Source: Idiomarina aminovorans (GTDB lineage: Bacteria; Pseudomonadota; Gammaproteobacteria; Enterobacterales; Alteromonadaceae). Taken from it: DNA of 64,000 bases. The notes beneath the pieces were generated by a model. That model made no database searches, was not told where the DNA came from, and was given only the letters and a program-made list of their open reading frames with translations. The number at the start of each line of letters is the position of its first letter. The first letter of the stretch is position 1. Position numbers and translations under genes: made by a program. The DNA lies in assembly GCF_023155095.1 (NCBI RefSeq), contig NZ_JAKNDA010000002.1, positions 62,001-126,000 of the forward strand, in the 5' to 3' direction. This document shows, piece by piece, positions 18,451 through 26,623 of the stretch.

Positions 18451-19440
18451 CTACGCTTTTCTGGACAGGTTGTAATTCAACCCAACCAGAGACAGCAGCA
18501 GCAAGGCTCCAACAGCATTGTGCGCTACGGCATTCCAAAGCGGCAATTGAAACACTACGTTACTAATACCGAGCAAAATTTGCAAAGACAATAACAAGCC
18601 AATAACAATTAATGAGCGGCGGAAAAAATGCGACTTAGCTTTTCGCCAGCATTTAAACAGTAAAGCACAAACCACTAAAAAGGTGATAATAGCCCCTATT
18701 CGATGCATAACATGCATGGTCATGCGATCGTTGTAGTCATGTGCTCCATATTGATAAGTGTCGGCTTCGGGTACGCTAAAAGCACCGGCCAAATCTAATT
18801 GAGCTGTCCAGTTGCCCTCGCAAAAGGGCAGCTCTGTACAGGCCACCGCAGCGTAATTGGCTGCGACCCAGCCACCTAAAGCAATTTGTCCAATAACAAC
18901 CAGTAAGGTAAAAAAAGCCAAACCTCGATAGTGTCTTAATTCGGGGTCACCGCCGGCCAGCCGGAACGAGGATAGCCGCAATGAGAGCAGATAAAGCAGA
19001 GATATTACTGAAAAGCCGCCTAATAAATGTCCCATCACAATCAGTGGTTGTAAATTCATGGTGACCGTCCACATTCCCAGCGCGGCCTGAAATATCACCA
19101 GCCCAAGCAACAATGTGGGTAACTTAACCGGTGTTGGGTAATGGCTGTAATGACGGCTTTTCACCCAGGCCATGATGGCAATGGCCAGTATTAATAAACC
19201 TAAGGTACCGGCAAAGTAACGGTGCACCATTTCGTTCCAGGCTTTAGTGTGCTCCACAGGAGCATCCGGGAACCGTAGCTCAGCTTGTTGAAGGTGCTCA
19301 GCTTGTGAAGGAACGCCCAGGAACCCATAGCAACCGGGCCAGTCCGGACACCCCAGCCCCGCTTCCGTAAGACGAGTAAAGGCGCCAAGAACAATAACAA
19401 CGAAAGCAAAAAAGACACTAATTTTTACCAGTACACGCAT
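18451..19440 (-). CDS. ctaA: Haem A synthase (COX15/CtaA family)
   Basis: The 329-residue protein has eight predicted membrane helices. Diagnostic segments are [17 protein letters not shown] near the N-terminus, [12 protein letters not shown] with a haem-ligand His, [10 protein letters not shown], and [11 protein letters not shown] and [13 protein letters not shown] in the second half. It oxidises the methyl group of haem O to the formyl group of haem A, required by aa3-type oxidases. Gene order upstream of cyoE is the classical oxidase-assembly arrangement. Confidence 0.93.
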   Translation of the reverse strand: MRVLVKISVFFAFVVIVLGAFTRLTEAGLGCPDWPGCYGFLGVPSQAEHLQQAELRFPDAPVEHTKAWNEMVHRYFAGTLGLLILAIAIMAWVKSRHYSHYPTPVKLPTLLLGLVIFQAALGMWTVTMNLQPLIVMGHLLGGFSVISLLYLLSLRLSSFRLAGGDPELRHYRGLAFFTLLVVIGQIALGGWVAANYAAVACTELPFCEGNWTAQLDLAGAFSVPEADTYQYGAHDYNDRMTMHVMHRIGAIITFLVVCALLFKCWRKAKSHFFRRSLIVIGLLLSLQILLGISNVVFQLPLWNAVAHNAVGALLLLSLVGLNYNLSRKA

Positions 19441-19449
19441 GCTATTTCC

Positions 19450-19995
19450 CTACCCAATTCTGGACAACTTAAGCAGTTTACGAAGATCCGCCAGTATGTT
19501 TTTACCTTCCGCTATCATTTTCTCTTTATCCGAGTGAGTTGGGTAATAAAGCATGACATTGTGCATTGGGTCGACAATAAATAGGGTGTTTTCGGGAAGT
19601 TCGCTAAGTTGTTCAATCAATTGCGGTGTGATCATTTGCGTAATGTGCGGCGCGCTATGATTAAAGTCAGACTGCATCGACTCGCTTTGATGCAGAACCA
19701 CCGGTGTCAGACGATCGGTGTCTTTACCAATAGCAACATCCACCTGATTCATAACGTATAAGGTATTTTCACAGGTTGACCCGCAGTTTTGTGGGGCTAT
19801 ATAGCCCAGTTGCCAGCCCTCAGGAAGTTGATTAGCTTCTGTGTTTAAAGTGATAGGCGATTGCAATAGAGTGCCTTTATTAGTACCCACCTCATACCAG
19901 TTTTGCGATAAAAAAAGCCACGCAGCCAGTACTGGTAAGATAAAAGCAAGGAAAACAATAATCATGGAACGGTGAGAGCGATTCAGGGAGCTCAT
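19450..19995 (-). CDS. Membrane-anchored thioredoxin-fold-like protein of the oxidase assembly cluster
   Basis: The 181-residue protein has one N-terminal transmembrane helix (MIIVFLAFILPVLAAWLFL) and a periplasmic domain with CGSTC (CxxxC, about residue 72), the spacing used by SCO-type copper chaperones. The later stretch LFIVDPMHNVMLYYP is like the SCO/peroxiredoxin beta-strand region. The stop overlaps no gene, but the start overlaps the SURF1 gene by 4 bp, indicating translational coupling. A second copper or thiol factor for oxidase assembly is likely by context. Exact role unproven. Confidence 0.7.
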   Translation of the reverse strand: MSSLNRSHRSMIIVFLAFILPVLAAWLFLSQNWYEVGTNKGTLLQSPITLNTEANQLPEGWQLGYIAPQNCGSTCENTLYVMNQVDVAIGKDTDRLTPVVLHQSESMQSDFNHSAPHITQMITPQLIEQLSELPENTLFIVDPMHNVMLYYPTHSDKEKMIAEGKNILADLRKLLKLSRIG

Positions 19996-20747
19996 CGGGT
20001 CTCCTCTTTTTTTGGTTGTTTATTCAGTTTTATAACAGCAAATACAAAAATTACCAAGCAGGCAATGGCTAGCGAAAACCATTGAACGGCATAACCCTGG
20101 TGTTTTACCGGCGACATTACCTGAGGCTTCCAGTCGCGTTGCCAGCCTATGGTTTCTGGTGACTCAAGTAAAAAGGTGTAATCAGTTAATGAAATATCGA
20201 GTTTTTCAGCGACTGCATTGGGCTGAAATTCTTGTATCCGTATTCGATTTTCTGCTAACTCTGTTTCGTAGGTGTTACTGACGAATTTGTTATTTGAAGG
20301 AAAGTACAGGTAACCGGTCAGGCTATGCTGACCCTCGGTAATACTTATTTCAGGGAGTTCCTGCCTGGATGCCGGAGCGGGTAACCAACCCATGTTAACC
20401 GGAATATAATTATCGGGTCTGGCGTCAGCACGGAACAAGGCAATAACCTGATAACCGACAATTCCATTAGTCATTTTATTATCGAGAAAAAAAACCGGCT
20501 GTTTAACAAACTCGCCGTTCATTTTAACGTAACGAAAGCGGGCGGATTCGGGCGATACCGGCCCCAGCTGCGACAGATCGGTTGCTTCCCCTTTCAATTG
20601 CTGCTGTTCGTAATCGTTAAACAGCTTGCGCTTTTGCTCAGCGCGCTCAAGCTGCCAAAAACCCAGCTTGACCAACACCACAATTGCCAGCAGAGTGACT
20701 AAGGTAGCGACAAGAGGAAAACGTATGTTGGTCTTTTTTAAAATCAT
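19992..20747 (-). CDS. SURF1-family cytochrome oxidase assembly protein
   Basis: The 251-residue protein has two membrane helices (about residues 10-30 and 220-240) enclosing a periplasmic domain with the family motifs LGFWQLERAEQK, YVKMNGEF, PVFFLDN, PVNMGWLP and HQGYAVQWFSLA. SURF1 helps insert haem A into subunit I. It starts within 23 bp of the divergent DUF2909 gene and overlaps the next leftward gene by 4 bp. Confidence 0.9.
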   Translation of the reverse strand: MILKKTNIRFPLVATLVTLLAIVVLVKLGFWQLERAEQKRKLFNDYEQQQLKGEATDLSQLGPVSPESARFRYVKMNGEFVKQPVFFLDNKMTNGIVGYQVIALFRADARPDNYIPVNMGWLPAPASRQELPEISITEGQHSLTGYLYFPSNNKFVSNTYETELAENRIRIQEFQPNAVAEKLDISLTDYTFLLESPETIGWQRDWKPQVMSPVKHQGYAVQWFSLAIACLVIFVFAVIKLNKQPKKEETR

Positions 20748-20940
20748 TATTGTACTACTACTGGTTTATATGGTGGTGAATCTGTTCCGGGCATTGTTCA
20801 ATATGCTGCGGAACGACCCGGACAAACCACCCATGTCCCATTATCTGGGGAAGCGAGTGGGAGTAGCCGCCGTTATCTTTGTCATACTGATAGCGGCGAC
20901 TGTCAGTGGTTTTTTGCCTTTAAATCCACGCCCCTACTAA
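20725..20940 (+). CDS. DUF2909 family two-helix membrane protein
   Basis: The start at ATG 20725 (MLVFFKIIIVLLLVYMVVN) has AGAGG 8 bp upstream and gives 71 residues with two transmembrane helices separated by a short basic loop (MLRNDPDKPPMSHYLGKRVG). The family is found almost only inside cytochrome oxidase clusters between the subunit III and SURF1 genes, as here. Its 5' end overlaps the 5' end of the SURF1 gene on the opposite strand. Probably a small oxidase-associated protein; function unknown. Confidence 0.8.
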   Translation: MLVFFKIIIVLLLVYMVVNLFRALFNMLRNDPDKPPMSHYLGKRVGVAAVIFVILIAATVSGFLPLNPRPY

Positions 20941-20955
20941 AGGGGGGCGTTTCTT
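20928..20955 (+). terminator. Possible terminator between DUF2909 and subunit III genes
   Basis: ACGCCCCT pairs with AGGGG..GCGT around a short loop and is followed by TTTCTT. The gap of 13 bp between two convergent genes leaves no room for another signal. The stem includes the end of the DUF2909 gene. Confidence 0.45.
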
Positions 20956-21829
20956 ACAGAATGTAAACCACCACGAACAGGCACAACCAAACTACATCAA
21001 CAAAGTGCCAATACCAGCTGGTCGCCTGAAAAGCGAAGTGGTTATTCGGTGTGAAGTGACCTTTTAACACCCGCAGGAACATGACAATCAACATGACCGT
21101 TCCTAAGGTGACGTGCATACCGTGGAATCCGGTCAGCATATAGAAAGTATTACCGTAAATACCGGAATCAAGAGTCAGGTTTAGATCCTGGTAAGCATGA
21201 ACATACTCAGCACCCTGTAAGTAGAGGAAGATACAACCCAGAATGATGGTAATACCCAGCATTGCTGTCAGTTGTTTCCGTTTGCCGTGTTCCAGCCCTG
21301 TATGAGCAAAGTGACAGGTAACCGAACTAACCAATAAAATAAGGGTATTAATAGCCGGTAAACCATACCAGCCCATAGCCTGAGTTTCAGTGCCCCCAGG
21401 CGTTTTCACCAGCGGCCATTGAGCAACAAATTCCGGCCACAGAACGTCATTGGTCATGGCATTGTTACTGTCGCCACCTAACCATTGAACGGCAATTACC
21501 CGGGCGTAGAAAAGGGCACCAAAAAAAGCCGCAAAGAACATTATTTCGGAAAAAATAAACCAGCTCATACCTTGCTTGTAAGAGTTGCCTAGCTGGCTAC
21601 TGTATTTTCCGCTCATGGACTCGTTAATCTGGTCACGGAACCAGCCAAACATCATAACCGCAATAACAATTAAGCCCGCGATTAACACCGTATTGCCGTA
21701 ACCATCCTGCTCTTTGCTCATATCGATAATGGCGTGCGCCGCACCCCAGGCTATCAGGCCGAGCCCAACCGCACCGACAATAGGCCATGGGCTGGAAGCA
21801 GGAACATAGTAACTTTGTTGTTCTGCCAT
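20954..21829 (-). CDS. ctaE: Cytochrome c oxidase subunit III
   Basis: The 291-residue protein has seven predicted transmembrane helices. Family signatures include WFIFSEIMFFAAFFGALFYAR, THSGLEHG-like FAHTGLEHGKR, YTLTGFHGMHV-like MLTGFHGMHVTLG, and the C-terminal TSWYWHFVDVVWLCLF. It is part of the catalytic complex and stabilises proton uptake by subunit I. It follows the CtaG gene in the order subunits II, I, CtaG, III, as in many proteobacteria. Also named coxC. Confidence 0.93.
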   Translation of the reverse strand: MAEQQSYYVPASSPWPIVGAVGLGLIAWGAAHAIIDMSKEQDGYGNTVLIAGLIVIAVMMFGWFRDQINESMSGKYSSQLGNSYKQGMSWFIFSEIMFFAAFFGALFYARVIAVQWLGGDSNNAMTNDVLWPEFVAQWPLVKTPGGTETQAMGWYGLPAINTLILLVSSVTCHFAHTGLEHGKRKQLTAMLGITIILGCIFLYLQGAEYVHAYQDLNLTLDSGIYGNTFYMLTGFHGMHVTLGTVMLIVMFLRVLKGHFTPNNHFAFQATSWYWHFVDVVWLCLFVVVYIL

Positions 21830-21841
21830 AACGTCGTTTCC

Positions 21842-22411
21842 TTATTCTGTTTTTAACAGCTGAGCAATTGCTTCAGCCGACGTATTGGCTGTCATATCGT
21901 ACAGCGTGTATGACAGGGTAAATGTCGTAATATGATCCGGAATATCCGGGTCCAGATAAAACTGCATGGGCATTTCTGTATCAGCGCCTGCGGCTAACGG
22001 TTGTTGGTTGAAGCAAAAACATTCTACTTTATTTAAGTAAAGAGAGGCTTCAGCCGGCGCTACCGATGGAATAGCCTGAGCAATCATATTGGATGAGGTG
22101 GGGTTGTCCGCTAAAAAGTTGACCACTTTGACCTCGCCCGGGTGAACCTTTACTTGTTTGATTGAAGGTTCAAATTTCCACGGAATGCCTTTGGCATTGC
22201 GCGTTATAAACTGCACCGTTACCGTTCTCGATTCATCGACTTCGACCTCTTGATAAACCGCGGCTTCGTTGCTGGTACGGCCATTAAAGCCTGTCACTTC
22301 ACAAAACACATCGTAAAGTGGTACCAGCGCGAAGCCAAAGGCAAACATCCCGGCGACTGTCAGTAACAGTCGCTTAACCAGAATGCTGTTGTCAGGACGC
22401 TGCTCAGACAT
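21842..22411 (-). CDS. ctaG: CtaG/COX11-family CuB assembly protein
   Basis: The 189-residue protein has an N-terminal membrane helix and a periplasmic immunoglobulin-like domain with the copper-binding motif KVECFCFNQQPL (CFC, about residue 132). Other signatures are PLYDVFCEVTGFNG and PWKFEPSIKQVKVHPGE. It inserts copper into the CuB site of subunit I, whose gene ends 6 bp upstream. Confidence 0.93.
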   Translation of the reverse strand: MSEQRPDNSILVKRLLLTVAGMFAFGFALVPLYDVFCEVTGFNGRTSNEAAVYQEVEVDESRTVTVQFITRNAKGIPWKFEPSIKQVKVHPGEVKVVNFLADNPTSSNMIAQAIPSVAPAEASLYLNKVECFCFNQQPLAAGADTEMPMQFYLDPDIPDHITTFTLSYTLYDMTANTSAEAIAQLLKTE

Positions 22412-22417
22412 AAGCCA

Positions 22418-24007
22418 TTACTCCACTTTCGGCGGTTTTTCGAAGGTGTGATAAGGCGCCGGTGAGGGCACTGTCCATTCCAGTCCTTCTGCTCCGTCCC
22501 ATGGTTTAGCCGCCGCTTTTTCGCCGCCCTTAACGCACTTGATAACAACCCAAAGGAAAATCAGTTGTGACAAGCCAAAGGCAAAACCGCCAATACTGGC
22601 TATCTGATTAATATCTGCAAACTGCGTCGCGTAATCAGGAATACGACGCGGCATACCGGCCAGTCCCGCAAAGTGCATTGGGAAGAACAGTACGTTTACA
22701 GAAATAAGCGATGTCCAGAAGTGAGTTTTCGCCAGTGTGCTGTCGTACATGTGACCGGTCCATTTAGGTAGCCAGTAATAAGCGGCTGCCATGATCGAGA
22801 AGATGGCACCGGTTACCAGAACATAATGGAAGTGGGCTACGACAAAGTAGGTATCGTGATACTGGAAGTCGGCGGGAATAATCGCCAGCATTAAGCCAGA
22901 GAAACCGCCAATGGTAAACAGAATCACAAACGCTAGCGCGAACAGCATGGGGGTTTCAAAGGTCATAGAACCGCGCCACATAGTGGCCACCCAGTTAAAG
23001 ATTTTAACCCCGGTTGGCACCGCAATGAGCATCGTACAGTACATAAAGAACAATTCAGCAAATACTGGCATGCCCGTAGTAAACATATGGTGAGCCCATA
23101 CCAGGAAAGAGAGCAATGCTATGGCGGCTGTGGCGTAAACCATGGAGGCGTAACCAAACAGCGGTTTTCGTGCGAAAGCCGGAATAATGGCTGAAATAAT
23201 ACCGAAGGACGGCAGAATCATAATGTACACTTCCGGGTGACCGAAGAACCAAAATATATGTTGGTACATAACGGGGTCGCCACCGCCCGCTGCATCGAAG
23301 AAGCTGGTGCCGAAATATTTGTCCGTCAGCAACATGGTGACAGCTCCGGCTAGCACAGGCATTACCGCAATAAGCAGAAAAGCTGTGATGAACCATGTCC
23401 AGGCAAATAGCGGCATTTTCATGTAACTCATGCCGGGGGCGCGCATGTTCATAATAGTGACGATGACATTAATAGCCCCCATGATGGATGAAATCCCCAT
23501 AATGTGTACTGAAAACACGAACAGCGCGGTTGAATCGGAGCTGTAAGTGGTTGAAAGCGGGGCATAGGCTGTCCAGCCGAATGCCGGCCCACCGCCTTCC
23601 ATAAACAAAGAGCCCAACAAAATGAGAAAAGCAAAGGGTAAAATCCAGAAGCTCCAGTTATTCATACGCGGCAACGCCATATCAGGGGCACCGATCATCA
23701 TGGGGATCATCCAGTTAGCCAGGCCGGTAAAAGCGGGCATAACGGCACCAAAAATCATAACCAGGCCATGCACAGTGGTCATTTGATTGAAAAACTGTGG
23801 TTCTATCAGCTGTAATCCCGGTTGGAAAAGCTCAGCGCGGATAACCATTGCCATGGCACCGCCCACTAAAAACATGGTAAAGCTTAACCATAAGTACATT
23901 GAACCAATGTCTTTGTGGTTAGTTGTAAACAGCCAGCGACCAATACCGTACGGCTTATGATCGTGGTGTGTGTCGTGATGGGTATCTTCCACTGCAGTGC
24001 TCATCAC
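22418..24007 (-). CDS. ctaD: Cytochrome c oxidase subunit I (aa3/caa3 type)
   Basis: The 529-residue protein has twelve transmembrane helices and all haem-copper ligands. The low-spin haem His is in MTTVHGLVMIF, the CuB His-Tyr pair in FGHPEVYIMILPSFG, the His-His pair in WAHHMF, and the haem a3 and a ligands in VVAHFHYVLV. The Glu of the D-channel region lies in HPEVY-type context, marking a type A oxidase. It reduces O2 to water and pumps protons. The stop is 6 bp from the start of ctaG, and the gene begins 7 bp after ctaC. Confidence 0.96.
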   Translation of the reverse strand: MMSTAVEDTHHDTHHDHKPYGIGRWLFTTNHKDIGSMYLWLSFTMFLVGGAMAMVIRAELFQPGLQLIEPQFFNQMTTVHGLVMIFGAVMPAFTGLANWMIPMMIGAPDMALPRMNNWSFWILPFAFLILLGSLFMEGGGPAFGWTAYAPLSTTYSSDSTALFVFSVHIMGISSIMGAINVIVTIMNMRAPGMSYMKMPLFAWTWFITAFLLIAVMPVLAGAVTMLLTDKYFGTSFFDAAGGGDPVMYQHIFWFFGHPEVYIMILPSFGIISAIIPAFARKPLFGYASMVYATAAIALLSFLVWAHHMFTTGMPVFAELFFMYCTMLIAVPTGVKIFNWVATMWRGSMTFETPMLFALAFVILFTIGGFSGLMLAIIPADFQYHDTYFVVAHFHYVLVTGAIFSIMAAAYYWLPKWTGHMYDSTLAKTHFWTSLISVNVLFFPMHFAGLAGMPRRIPDYATQFADINQIASIGGFAFGLSQLIFLWVVIKCVKGGEKAAAKPWDGAEGLEWTVPSPAPYHTFEKPPKVE

Positions 24008-24014
24008 CGCCTCC

Positions 24015-25142
24015 TTATTGGTTCATGACTTCGTTAATATCGGCGGCCTGAATCAGGTCTCCGGTATCGTTACCCCAGGCATTACGCTCATAGGTGATAA
24101 CCGCGGCTAATTCGCGCATTGACAGCTGGCTTCCAAACGCTTGCATAGCGGTTCCGGTAACGCCGTTAACGACAATGTCGATGTGTTCATGTTGGGCTTC
24201 AGAATCAGCGGCAACGCCAGACCCTGCAAGAGCCGGGAATACGCCGTTAACGCCTTGCCCATTAGCCTGGTGACAAGCGGCACAGGTGCTGTTGTAAACT
24301 TTTTCACCGAGATCCATAAGTTCGTCTTTTGACATTTCCATGGCAAGCAACTCTTGCTCACGCTCCTGCGCGGCCTGTTGCTCTGCTTCTTTCTCGGTAA
24401 TCCATTTTTGGTATTCAGCCGGTTCTTTCGCGATAACAACGATAGGCATGAAACCGTGATCTTTACCGCAAAGTTCCGCGCACTGCCCACGATAGATGCC
24501 TGGCTCGTCTACCTTAGTCCATATTTCATTGATAAAGCCGGGGTTGGCGTCTTTTTTAATGGCAAAGTCCGGCACCCACCAACTGTGGATAACGTCATCT
24601 GAAGTGACCAGGAAGCGTACTTTTTTATCGGTTGGTATAACCAGAGGCCGGTCGACTTCCAGCAAGTAGTTTTCTTCTTTCTCAAATTTATTATTGATTT
24701 GTTCTCGTTGCGTGGCTAAACGGCTGTAATATTCAACGTCGTTTTCAAAGTATTTGTAGTGCCATTTCCATTGTGAACCGGTCACCTGAACCGTCACATC
24801 GGCATCGGAGGTGTCTTCCATAGCAATCAAGGTGGTCGTTGCCGGTACAGCCATACCTGCAAGAATCAGCAGAGGAACAATAGTCCAGGCAATTTCAACT
24901 TTGACGTTCTCGTGGAAATTTGCAGGATTCGGATTTTTCGACTTTCGGTGCCGTATTATCGAAATAAACATGAGACCAAATACGATCACACCAATGACAC
25001 AACAGATATAAAAAATGATCATGTGGAGGTCGTACACTTGGTTGCTTATTTCTGTGACACCCTGGGTCATATTGAGACGCGACTGAGCTGCAGCCGGTAG
25101 GCTCGTTAGCGTTAATAGTACCCACAAAGGCTTCATTTTCAC
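24015..25142 (-). CDS. ctaC: Cytochrome c oxidase subunit II fused to a cytochrome c domain (caa3 type)
   Basis: GTG at 25142 (AGGAG 7 bp upstream) is preferred over upstream starts and gives 375 residues with a signal peptide (VLLTLTSLPAAAQS). Two membrane helices (about 45-65 and 88-108) precede the cupredoxin domain with the CuA motif CAELCGKDHGFM (about 215-227). A linker of Glu/Gln-rich coil leads to a C-terminal cytochrome c domain with CAACH at about 290 and a methionine ligand (TAMQAFG). The fused haem marks a caa3-type oxidase that carries its own electron-donor domain. First gene of the leftward oxidase operon; the 240 bp upstream should hold its promoter. Confidence 0.95.
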   Translation of the reverse strand: MKMKPLWVLLTLTSLPAAAQSRLNMTQGVTEISNQVYDLHMIIFYICCVIGVIVFGLMFISIIRHRKSKNPNPANFHENVKVEIAWTIVPLLILAGMAVPATTTLIAMEDTSDADVTVQVTGSQWKWHYKYFENDVEYYSRLATQREQINNKFEKEENYLLEVDRPLVIPTDKKVRFLVTSDDVIHSWWVPDFAIKKDANPGFINEIWTKVDEPGIYRGQCAELCGKDHGFMPIVVIAKEPAEYQKWITEKEAEQQAAQEREQELLAMEMSKDELMDLGEKVYNSTCAACHQANGQGVNGVFPALAGSGVAADSEAQHEHIDIVVNGVTGTAMQAFGSQLSMRELAAVITYERNAWGNDTGDLIQAADINEVMNQ

Positions 25143-25384
25143 GTGGCTTCTCCTCTTATTCTTCAATGAGACCGCAAAGCAAGTTTTGCTAGCCTGAATT
25201 AGAAGAACAAAGAGGTAAGTAGAAAAAAGAACCGCTTCTCCCCAGAAATCACTTTTTCTACTGACTCTTTGTTGTAGTTGTCGTTATTATATTATTTTTA
25301 TTATTGGGTAATGCCTTTAGTAACGAATTTACAACCAAAAATCCAGATCAAATCCAACAAATGAGTAAAAAATAGACTAATCTG

Positions 25385-25411
25385 TTAAAAAAAGGCTGCA
25401 AAAGCAGCCTT
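25385..25411 (-). terminator. Rho-independent terminator of lexA-sulA
   Basis: Minus-strand reading gives AAGGCTGC-TTTT-GCAGCCTT followed by a run of T. The perfect 8-bp stem with 4-base loop begins 30 bp after the sulA stop codon. Confidence 0.85.
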
Positions 25412-25440
25412 GGGGGATAAAACACGCAAACAAGGTGGGA

Positions 25441-25878
25441 TTAATGCAGGTGGGATGTCAGCGTGTTTTTATCAAACAGAAAATATTGTGTTTCACTTAA
25501 TTTACTGGCCATTCGGGCACGCTGCCAGGTTCGGTTGGAAACGGAGTCGAGATAACCGATAACCATACTACTGGTTCCTGCTAGCAAAGCCTGTTCCAGC
25601 GCCCATTCGCAGCGCTCTGCTGAGTTGTTTCTTAACCAGCGAATCTGAGATTCCGCAACGCCACAAGCAATAAGTTCTTGAATCATATTTTTGTCACCGC
25701 CAATAACCGTTACCCATTGACTTGGCTTTTGCTGCAAAGCCTGTTGTACAACGGGAGAGAGGCTATCGACATCAATCGCGTTTTGAGTATTTTGCGCCTT
25801 TAACCGGAACGATGGTGCTGCATTTTCGGCAGTCCACAAACCCGGGTGATGTAATTTGCTTTGGTATTGAGTTTTCAT
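25441..25878 (-). CDS. sulA: SulA-like SOS cell-division inhibitor
   Basis: The 145-residue protein resembles SulA/RecA-fold division inhibitors in the central region: [19 protein letters not shown] (about 57-75), a spacer with IRWLRNN, then [20 protein letters not shown] (about 95-115). The SulA family binds FtsZ and blocks septum formation during DNA damage. The start codon overlaps the lexA stop by 4 bp (ATGA), so it is in the same LexA-controlled operon, as in pseudomonads and many marine relatives. Sequence similarity to E. coli SulA is weak, so naming rests partly on context. Confidence 0.75.
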   Translation of the reverse strand: MKTQYQSKLHHPGLWTAENAAPSFRLKAQNTQNAIDVDSLSPVVQQALQQKPSQWVTVIGGDKNMIQELIACGVAESQIRWLRNNSAERCEWALEQALLAGTSSMVIGYLDSVSNRTWQRARMASKLSETQYFLFDKNTLTSHLH

Positions 25879-26492
25879 AAGGTCGCTCCGTTTCTGATCA
25901 CACCTACCGCCAGTCCTTCAATCGCAAAAACCTGGTCGGCGAGGTTGACAGTAATGGTCGAGAATTCTTCATTTTCGGGATGAAGCAAAACAGTTTTTCC
26001 ACGTTGTTCAAAACGCTTTACAGTGACTTCGTCTTCAACGCGAGCAACGACTATTTGCCCGTTACGAGCCTGCTCTGTTTTGTGTACAGCAAGTAAGTCG
26101 CCGTCTAAAATTCCAATATTTTTCATGCTCATGCCGTTAACGTTAAGCAAAAAGCTGGCGGCAGGATGAAATAAAGATTCATCCACTTTGTAGTGGCCTT
26201 CAACATGCTGTTCGGCTAATAAAGGCTCACCCGCTGCAACTTGCCCTATTAAAGGGAGACCTTCGGCGATATCGTAATCATCGCCGATAAGGCGGATGCC
26301 GCGCGACATACCGGGAAGTATTTCAATAACGCCTTTACGGGCTAATGCTTTAAGGTGTTCTTCTGCAGAGTTTGCTGAACGGAACCCAAGCTTATGGGCA
26401 ATTTCGGCTCGCGTAGGCGGCATGCCAGTGGCGTGCAGGTTATCTTTAATAAGCTCAAGAATTTCAGATTGTCTGGGTGTTAACGGGCGCAT
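25875..26492 (-). CDS. lexA: LexA repressor of the SOS response
   Basis: The start at ATG 26492 ([17 protein letters not shown]) gives 205 residues, close to the 202 of E. coli. The N-terminal winged helix has [25 protein letters not shown]. The Ala-Gly cleavage site is in QVAAGEP (about 90), the catalytic serine in [16 protein letters not shown] (about 125) and the lysine in EDEVTVKRF (about 162). LexA represses DNA-damage genes until RecA-stimulated self-cleavage. Two LexA boxes upstream indicate autoregulation. Confidence 0.96.
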   Translation of the reverse strand: MRPLTPRQSEILELIKDNLHATGMPPTRAEIAHKLGFRSANSAEEHLKALARKGVIEILPGMSRGIRLIGDDYDIAEGLPLIGQVAAGEPLLAEQHVEGHYKVDESLFHPAASFLLNVNGMSMKNIGILDGDLLAVHKTEQARNGQIVVARVEDEVTVKRFEQRGKTVLLHPENEEFSTITVNLADQVFAIEGLAVGVIRNGATL

Positions 26493-26499
26493 AATGTAC

Positions 26500-26515
26500 C
26501 TGTTTATTTGTACAG
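26500..26515. promoter_or_regulatory. LexA (SOS) box 1
   Basis: CTGTTTATTTGTACAG has the CTGT-N8-ACAG form. It ends 8 bp upstream of the lexA start, overlapping the expected transcript start. Confidence 0.85.
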
Positions 26516-26520
26516 TGATA

Positions 26521-26536
26521 CTGTGAGTATATACAG
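26521..26536. promoter_or_regulatory. LexA (SOS) box 2
   Basis: CTGTGAGTATATACAG (minus strand CTGTATATACTCACAG) is very close to the E. coli consensus CTGTATATATATACAG. It is spaced 5 bp from box 1, as in the double operator of E. coli lexA. Confidence 0.9.
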
Positions 26537-26623
26537 GTAAATTCATTTCGCAAGTGATTTCTTGAACGACATTTTTAAGCGAAGTTGGTATCCTGTAAAG
26601 CTGTTTAAAACAGAGGTCTCTTT

